DNA of 35,451 nucleotides, taken from positions 1 to 35,451 of the forward strand of contig JAQWCT010000003.1 in assembly GCA_028705785.1 (NCBI GenBank), in the 5' to 3' direction. The notes under the pieces are model-generated. The model worked only from the letters and a program-made list of their open reading frames with translations, did no database searches and was not told where the DNA came from. The stretch comes from Sulfurospirillaceae bacterium (GTDB lineage Bacteria > Campylobacterota > Campylobacteria > Campylobacterales > Sulfurospirillaceae). Positions 30,116 to 35,451 of this stretch are shown piece by piece. Every line of letters starts with the position of its first letter. Positions within the stretch are counted from its first letter, which is position 1. Both the position numbers and the translations under genes were made by a program.

Positions 30116-31876
30116 TTAGGTTTTCATATTGATAGCATTTTGTAGCAATTCATCACTGGTTGTGATACTTTTAGAGCTGGCATCAAATGCTTTTTGAATC
30201 ACAATAAGCTCAGTTAACGCAGTTGCCAGACTAACATTACTACCTTCTAATTTATTACTAAAAATTTGTGAGCCTAGAAAACTTTCACCATTTTTAGTAT
30301 AAAAAATAGCTTCGCCACTGTTAGAAGATTCTTCAAAAAGCGTTGAAGATGTTTGCGAAAGTCCTTGGTCATTTTGAAAATGGTAGATGGCGACTTTTGC
30401 AATAGCAGAACTTTTCCCATTGCTGAATTCCGCAACGACATTACCATTGCCATCCATTGCATAATCTTTTAAAAATCCTTCAACAGAACCATCTGAAGTT
30501 ACAACATTGGCTTTTTCAATAGTCGTACTTGAGATAAGGCCATCATAATTACCGGCTGTTCCAAGATTAAGTGTTAAAAGGGTTCCACCATTGGAAAGTA
30601 CTGGTACCGAGTTTGATAAAAGCTGTCCCGCACCACCAAAGGCGAGTGTACCAGTTTGAGCATCTACAATGTCATAAACTTTTTTGCTTGTTGTATCGAT
30701 GTAATATTTTGTAGGGTCATAAATTTTTGTAACGGTTCCTTTGATTGTATCCACAGTATAAACTGAAGTATCGTATGTTTTAGTAGAATCGTAATTTTCT
30801 ACCGTATAATCTTCAAAATAACTTAGTATCTTAATTTGAGCATCCCATGTGCTGCCTGATACCACTTGAGGAACTTGTTTAGTAAAAGTCATATCAATAA
30901 TGTCTTTTGTGCCATCAGGGGCAATGATACCCGTAGTATAATGCTCGACATTGGCAACTTCTTGAGTAGATTTTACTGAAACACTTGCCGTTAGGTCGCT
31001 GGCGACATTTAAATTACTCACATCATAGTTGGCAATACTCCAATTTTTAGAAGCATCAAGCTGTGTTGAAATGTTGAGCGTTTTTCCATCAATATCTGTT
31101 AGCGTAATGGTAACTGTATCCCCCTCTTTGGGGTTTTGCAGCGCCGTAGTATTGCTAACGCCTCCACTAAGACTTACTCTTCCAGTAGTTGGAGTCACAG
31201 TTGGTGTATAATCAGCAGATGAGAGGGGAACAACGACGGCATCTGTTTCAATAGTCGGATCGAGATTTGAACCGTAAGAGACTTTTGATGTTGCAATCGG
31301 TGGATAATAGAGAAAATCGGGTAATGTTACTTTTGTTTGAGCTCCCACACTTCCCAAAGGGACATTATCCATAGCGGTAATAGCGTAAGGTATAGCTGGA
31401 GCGGATGTAGCTGCTTTGTAGTAGGTTCCAAATTGAGCAAGTGTCTTAGCATCAAGCGTTGTAGCCGCAATGTTATTGCCAGATGTTGCCATGAGATAAT
31501 TACCACTTGCATCAACCAAAGAGCCTGCTGCATCGATTGAAAAAGCGCCTGCTCTTGTATAGTATGTTTTTCCATTTTGACCTTGTACACCAAACCAACC
31601 TTCGCCTTGGATAGCAAGATCAAAAGGGCTATCAGTATTTTCTAGGACACCTTGTTCTAGATTGAGGCTAGTGGTTTGGCTTTGTGCGCCAAGCCCTTTA
31701 TCATTTGCCAAAGAAAAATAAGCGCCTGTCAATGTGGTTGAAAAAAGCGTTGAAAATTCTGGAGTGCTGCCTTTAAATCCGCTGTTATTGATATTTGCAA
31801 TATTATTGGCTTGGACATCAATCGCAAATTGTTGCGTCTTAATGCCTGAAACACCATTGTAAAAAGAACTATTCAT
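30116..31876 (-). CDS. second flagellar hook / hook-basal body protein of the FlgE family
   Basis: MNSSFYNGVSGIKTQQFAIDVQANNIANINNSGFKGSTPEFSTLF; C-terminal GSNVSLATALTELIVIQKAFDASSKSITTSDELLQNAINMK. Confidence 0.9.
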   Translation of the reverse strand: MNSSFYNGVSGIKTQQFAIDVQANNIANINNSGFKGSTPEFSTLFSTTLTGAYFSLANDKGLGAQSQTTSLNLEQGVLENTDSPFDLAIQGEGWFGVQGQNGKTYYTRAGAFSIDAAGSLVDASGNYLMATSGNNIAATTLDAKTLAQFGTYYKAATSAPAIPYAITAMDNVPLGSVGAQTKVTLPDFLYYPPIATSKVSYGSNLDPTIETDAVVVPLSSADYTPTVTPTTGRVSLSGGVSNTTALQNPKEGDTVTITLTDIDGKTLNISTQLDASKNWSIANYDVSNLNVASDLTASVSVKSTQEVANVEHYTTGIIAPDGTKDIIDMTFTKQVPQVVSGSTWDAQIKILSYFEDYTVENYDSTKTYDTSVYTVDTIKGTVTKIYDPTKYYIDTTSKKVYDIVDAQTGTLAFGGAGQLLSNSVPVLSNGGTLLTLNLGTAGNYDGLISSTTIEKANVVTSDGSVEGFLKDYAMDGNGNVVAEFSNGKSSAIAKVAIYHFQNDQGLSQTSSTLFEESSNSGEAIFYTKNGESFLGSQIFSNKLEGSNVSLATALTELIVIQKAFDASSKSITTSDELLQNAINMKT

Positions 31877-31887
31877 TGCAGGTTCCT

Positions 31888-32586
31888 CTATTCCGCATAA
31901 TACTCAACTACCCTACTCATAGGATAATAAGTAGAACCTAATTTGACATAAGTAGATCCACTGTCATAGCGAATAGACTCAACAGGATAAACGCCAGCTT
32001 GTGTCGTTTTTGAAGCACCTGAAGCATCTACATAATCAGCGGTAACCCCATAAGTTGCGTCATCAAGCTGTACGCCATCATTATCTTTACCATCCCACTG
32101 AAAGGCGATAACGCCACTTTTCCCTGCTACTGTATCACCAAGATCGAGAGTTTTAACAACTTTACCATCTTTATTTTTGATACTGAGTGTTCCATCTTTA
32201 ATTTCTGTAGGGAAATAGACTTCATAGGTTGATTTAGCATTTTCAAGTGTAATGGCTGTTGTGCCCAAGCTTCCCATCTTCCCGATCAAAGATGTTGCAT
32301 TGGAGCTGACGCTTTCTTTAAGTTGAGCCGATAGATTTTCCAAGGCAGTGTTTGTTTTGGTTGCTGATTCAAGTGTGGCAAGTTGAGAAGTTTGTGTCAA
32401 AATTTTCTCAGTATCCATAGGACTAGTTGGGTCTTGGTATTGAAGTTCTACGAGAAGAAGTTTTAAAAAGTCATCTTTGCCTAAAACATCAGAACTGCCT
32501 GTTTTATCTTCAGCCTTTGTTGTTGTTGAACTTGCTGTGCCTGGATTAAGAAGGCTTTCGTAGCCTTTCGTATTTATTGTTGCCAT
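31888..32586 (-). CDS. flgD: flagellar hook assembly protein FlgD
   Basis: LGKDDFLKLLLVELQYQDPTSPMDTEKILTQTSQLATLES; FlgD Ig-like C-terminus. Confidence 0.94.
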   Translation of the reverse strand: MATINTKGYESLLNPGTASSTTTKAEDKTGSSDVLGKDDFLKLLLVELQYQDPTSPMDTEKILTQTSQLATLESATKTNTALENLSAQLKESVSSNATSLIGKMGSLGTTAITLENAKSTYEVYFPTEIKDGTLSIKNKDGKVVKTLDLGDTVAGKSGVIAFQWDGKDNDGVQLDDATYGVTADYVDASGASKTTQAGVYPVESIRYDSGSTYVKLGSTYYPMSRVVEYYAE

Positions 32587-32607
32587 AATGTATCCTTTTT
32601 TTATAAT

Positions 32608-34227
32608 TTATACATATTGAGGAATGACAATCTCTAATAGAGCGGTCTCTTCCTCGTTAAATTCTTCAAAATTGCCTATAGTTCCACTGTTTTGTTTTGG
32701 GTTATGTTGTTGTGATTGGTCACTGTTTCGCTGGTCACTGAAATTCATCTCCAAATTGGTAAAGCCCATATTGATAAGCGCAGTCTTAACCTCTGCTTGG
32801 TTTTGGGTAAAAAGTGACATGGTGTTAGAACTTGAAGAGATGTTTACATGTAAGTTACTTCCTCGTGTGAGTAAGGTAATATCAACATCACCTAAATTTT
32901 TAGGACTCAAGGAGAGTTCTACTTTCATAATAGGAGGTCTATAAGCTTCTATTTTTTCTTTAAGATCGCTTGCAAACTGATTTAAGCTCTCTTTTACAGG
33001 CGTATTTTTAACGGTTATATCTTGTTTGTTTGTTGTTTTAAGGTCGCTTCTAACATCGGTGGTTGTTTGAGTCTCTTCCAAATCCGAAGAAGTATTGCTT
33101 GTTTTTGTCTCTTCTGTAATAATGGTTTTTTGTATTAGACCTGTTTCCTCAACCGTTTTTTCTGTTTTAGTCGTCTTTATAAGCATATCAGGAATATCTT
33201 TTTCGGCTTTTGTATTTTGTTCGACTTTGACTTCACTCATTCTTGTGACTTTGATAGATTCTTCCTCACTAATAGGAACTTCTGTTTCGACAGGTATTTC
33301 TACTTTTTTTGTTTCGTTTGAATTGACTACTTTTTGTACTACGGTTTCAAGAGGTACGGTTGTTTTTTCTACTGTTTCATCTTGAAGTAATGTTTGTAAA
33401 ACTTGTTTTTGAGTGGTTTCAGTTTGTTTAGTTTCAATTTGACTGATTTGTTGTTTTTCATTTACCAATAAAGATTCTTCAATAATGGGAGTATCAACGG
33501 GCACATTATCTACAATAGGAGTTGTTTTTGGTTCTGTTTTAATCTCTTTAGAAATGAGTTCGCTTAACATAGAGGGAATGGGTGTTGGTTCTGTTTTTTG
33601 GAGTTGTTTGTCCAAAAAGCTGATAACATTGGTTGCTGTAGGTTGTGATTCATCACTTGATAATGAAGATTTTGTAGCATCTAGCGCTGTTTGAAGGTCA
33701 TCGAAAAAATTATTTTGTGCTAGCGATGGGAATGAGGTTTTGAGATTATCAATATTTTCTTGTGAAATAGAAAGTTTTTCTAAGCCAAGATTGTATTTTT
33801 TGGATAAGTCTACAAGGTCGTTGACACTTTTAACATTTGCAAAATCTTGGCGTACGGTTTCACTGGTAAGAATTTTTTCCAATGTTGAAGAAGGTTTAAG
33901 TGATGGAAAAACCGTTGTTTGTGCGTTTTGTTGTAGTGCATTGACAACACTTAAAAGATCATCCAAAAGGTGCTCGTCAATACTTTTTGCTTTATCATCA
34001 GTTGGTGCAAGGTCAAGAAGACCTTCGCTTAATGGTGTTGTTGGAAGTGTTTGTAGGGGTTCGCTTAGTATTTCGACTTCATTCTCTTGCGTCAATTGCC
34101 CAAGGATGATAGAGAAAAAACTTTGAGCAAAAGAGCCATCACTGTTCTCACTTTTCATTGTTTCAGTGGTATTGGGTGCCAAAGAGAGAGCACTTTTGGG
34201 CTGAACAAGAGAGAAAATATCTTGCAT
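32608..34227 (-). CDS. fliK: flagellar hook-length control protein FliK
   Basis: Long Thr/Glu/Val-rich central region; C-terminal MKVELSLSPKNLGDVDITLLTRGSNLHVNISSSSNTMSLFTQNQAEVKTALINMGFTNLEMNFS (Flg_hook-like domain); start of the flgD/flgE cluster. Confidence 0.88.
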   Translation of the reverse strand: MQDIFSLVQPKSALSLAPNTTETMKSENSDGSFAQSFFSIILGQLTQENEVEILSEPLQTLPTTPLSEGLLDLAPTDDKAKSIDEHLLDDLLSVVNALQQNAQTTVFPSLKPSSTLEKILTSETVRQDFANVKSVNDLVDLSKKYNLGLEKLSISQENIDNLKTSFPSLAQNNFFDDLQTALDATKSSLSSDESQPTATNVISFLDKQLQKTEPTPIPSMLSELISKEIKTEPKTTPIVDNVPVDTPIIEESLLVNEKQQISQIETKQTETTQKQVLQTLLQDETVEKTTVPLETVVQKVVNSNETKKVEIPVETEVPISEEESIKVTRMSEVKVEQNTKAEKDIPDMLIKTTKTEKTVEETGLIQKTIITEETKTSNTSSDLEETQTTTDVRSDLKTTNKQDITVKNTPVKESLNQFASDLKEKIEAYRPPIMKVELSLSPKNLGDVDITLLTRGSNLHVNISSSSNTMSLFTQNQAEVKTALINMGFTNLEMNFSDQRNSDQSQQHNPKQNSGTIGNFEEFNEEETALLEIVIPQYV

Positions 34228-34272
34228 TTTATGACCTTAATTTAAATTATAGAGACAATTCCACACACTTAA

Positions 34273-34290
34273 CAAGCAATACTCATTCCA
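34273..34290 (-). promoter_or_regulatory. putative sigma54 promoter upstream of fliK-flgD-flgE-like operon
   Basis: Minus strand TGGAATGAGTATTGCTTG: GG-N10-GC spacing. Confidence 0.65.
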
Positions 34291-34442
34291 ATTATAGAAA
34301 AGTAGTAATAAAAATGCTTTACATGTAAGGCTATTTTACATTTAGGGATAAAATGGTATAATCGCTCATATTTACTCCAAAATACAAAACCCAAACACTT
34401 TTTATTTTAGAGGTATAAAAGCCAAAATCAGAGGAGATTTTT

Positions 34443-35451
34443 TTGCAAGAGTTTAGAAATATTGCCGTTATCGCACACGTTGACCACGGCAAAACCACAT
34501 TAGTGGATGAGTTATTAAAACAATCAGGAACTTACACAGCACATCACAAAGTTGAAGAACGCGCCATGGACAGCAATGACCTTGAAAAAGAACGCGGAAT
34601 TACTATTTTGTCTAAAAATACAGCTATTCGTTATAAAGAGACTAAAATTAACATTATCGACACTCCAGGCCACGCCGACTTTGGTGGTGAGGTTGAGCGT
34701 GTTTTAAAAATGGTGGATGGTGTTTTGTTACTTGTGGATGCACAAGAGGGCGTTATGCCTCAAACCAAATTTGTGGTTAAAAAAGCGTTGAGCTTGGGTC
34801 TTTGTCCCATCGTTGTTATCAATAAAATTGACAAGCCAGCTGCGGACGCTGAGCGCGTGGTTGATGAAGTTTTTGACCTTCTTGTCGCTCTTGGTGCCAA
34901 TGACCAACAACTTGAATTCCCCATTATTTACGCAGCAGCAAGAGATGGTTATGCTAAGTACAATATGAGTGATGAAAATAAAAACTTTGAACCTTTATTT
35001 GAAACTATTTTAACGCATGTCCCAGCCCCTTCAGGTAGTGCAGAAAATCCTCTTCAATTACAAGTTTTCACCCTTGATTATGACAACTATGTAGGAAAAA
35101 TCGGAATTGCTCGAATTTTCAACGGAAGAATTAAGAAAAATGAAACAGTTATGCTTGCTAAAGCAGATGGAGAACAACTTCGAGGAAGAGTTTCAAAATT
35201 GATTGGTTTCCATGGATTAGAGAGAATTGATATTAATGAAGCAGAAAGTGGTGATATCGTAGCTATTGCTGGTTTTGAAACCCTTGATGTAGGTGATAGT
35301 ATCGTTGATCCTAGCAATCCAATGCCTCTTGATCCATTGCACATTGAAGAGCCTACGCTTTCTGTTGTTTTTGGTGTTAATGACTCACCTTTTGCAGGAC
35401 TTGATGGCAAGTATGTCACTTCAAATAAAATCAATGAACGACTCGAAGCAG
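34443..35451 (+). CDS. typA: translational GTPase TypA/BipA, N-terminal part (truncated by the window end; TTG start)
   Basis: [31 protein letters not shown]...[19 protein letters not shown]...[39 protein letters not shown]. Missed by the ORF track because no stop lies in the window. Confidence 0.96.
   Translation, partial: MQEFRNIAVIAHVDHGKTTLVDELLKQSGTYTAHHKVEERAMDSNDLEKERGITILSKNTAIRYKETKINIIDTPGHADFGGEVERVLKMVDGVLLLVDAQEGVMPQTKFVVKKALSLGLCPIVVINKIDKPAADAERVVDEVFDLLVALGANDQQLEFPIIYAAARDGYAKYNMSDENKNFEPLFETILTHVPAPSGSAENPLQLQVFTLDYDNYVGKIGIARIFNGRIKKNETVMLAKADGEQLRGRVSKLIGFHGLERIDINEAESGDIVAIAGFETLDVGDSIVDPSNPMPLDPLHIEEPTLSVVFGVNDSPFAGLDGKYVTSNKINERLEA

Noticed and set aside
33095-33694. 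Plus-strand ORFs antisense to fliK
   Set aside because: Ser/Val/Thr-rich shadow translations of the repetitive fliK centre; no RBS or family resemblance.
32000-34227. CRISPR array or phage gene possibility in repetitive stretches
   Set aside because: No regularly spaced direct repeats seen; the repetitiveness is Thr/Glu/Val-rich protein coding in fliK.

Overview
The window is a low-GC chromosomal segment. Its gene content and order (ruvC/dnaA/dnaN/gyrB, fliK-flgD-flgE, preQ1 synthase, thyX, AmmeMemoRadiSam genes) suggest a Campylobacterota genome, probably Sulfurospirillum-like; the genus is inferred from gene content only. The first ~100 bp are GC-rich and look like a foreign or chimeric join. 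Core features include a putative oriC region upstream of dnaA, an SRP RNA and two putative sigma54 promoters for flagellar operons. The most interesting object is a 4,590-bp AT-rich integrated element (about 7284-11873) in the 3' end of a tRNA-Ser(GGA) gene, bounded by an 18-bp direct repeat. Its tyrosine recombinase gene appears to be split by the element's own attachment site. The reading frame is open from the left att repeat through the 7548-8549 integrase ORF but has no ATG/GTG/TTG start upstream of 7548. The missing 5' end (RBS, ATG and 40 codons) lies at the opposite end of the element (11751-11873), in the matching frame. Joining the ends in silico, as in an excised circle, gives one uninterrupted 462-codon integrase ORF with attP inside it. 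This layout is known from archaeal SSV-type integrases and would be unusual in a bacterial element. The element also carries a putative relaxase gene flanked by ~186-bp inverted repeats, several large stem-loops, a 17-bp repeat on both sides of attP (candidate arm or operator sites) and an unknown helix-turn-helix-like ORF. Outside the element, the palindrome YTACATGTAR is strongly over-represented.
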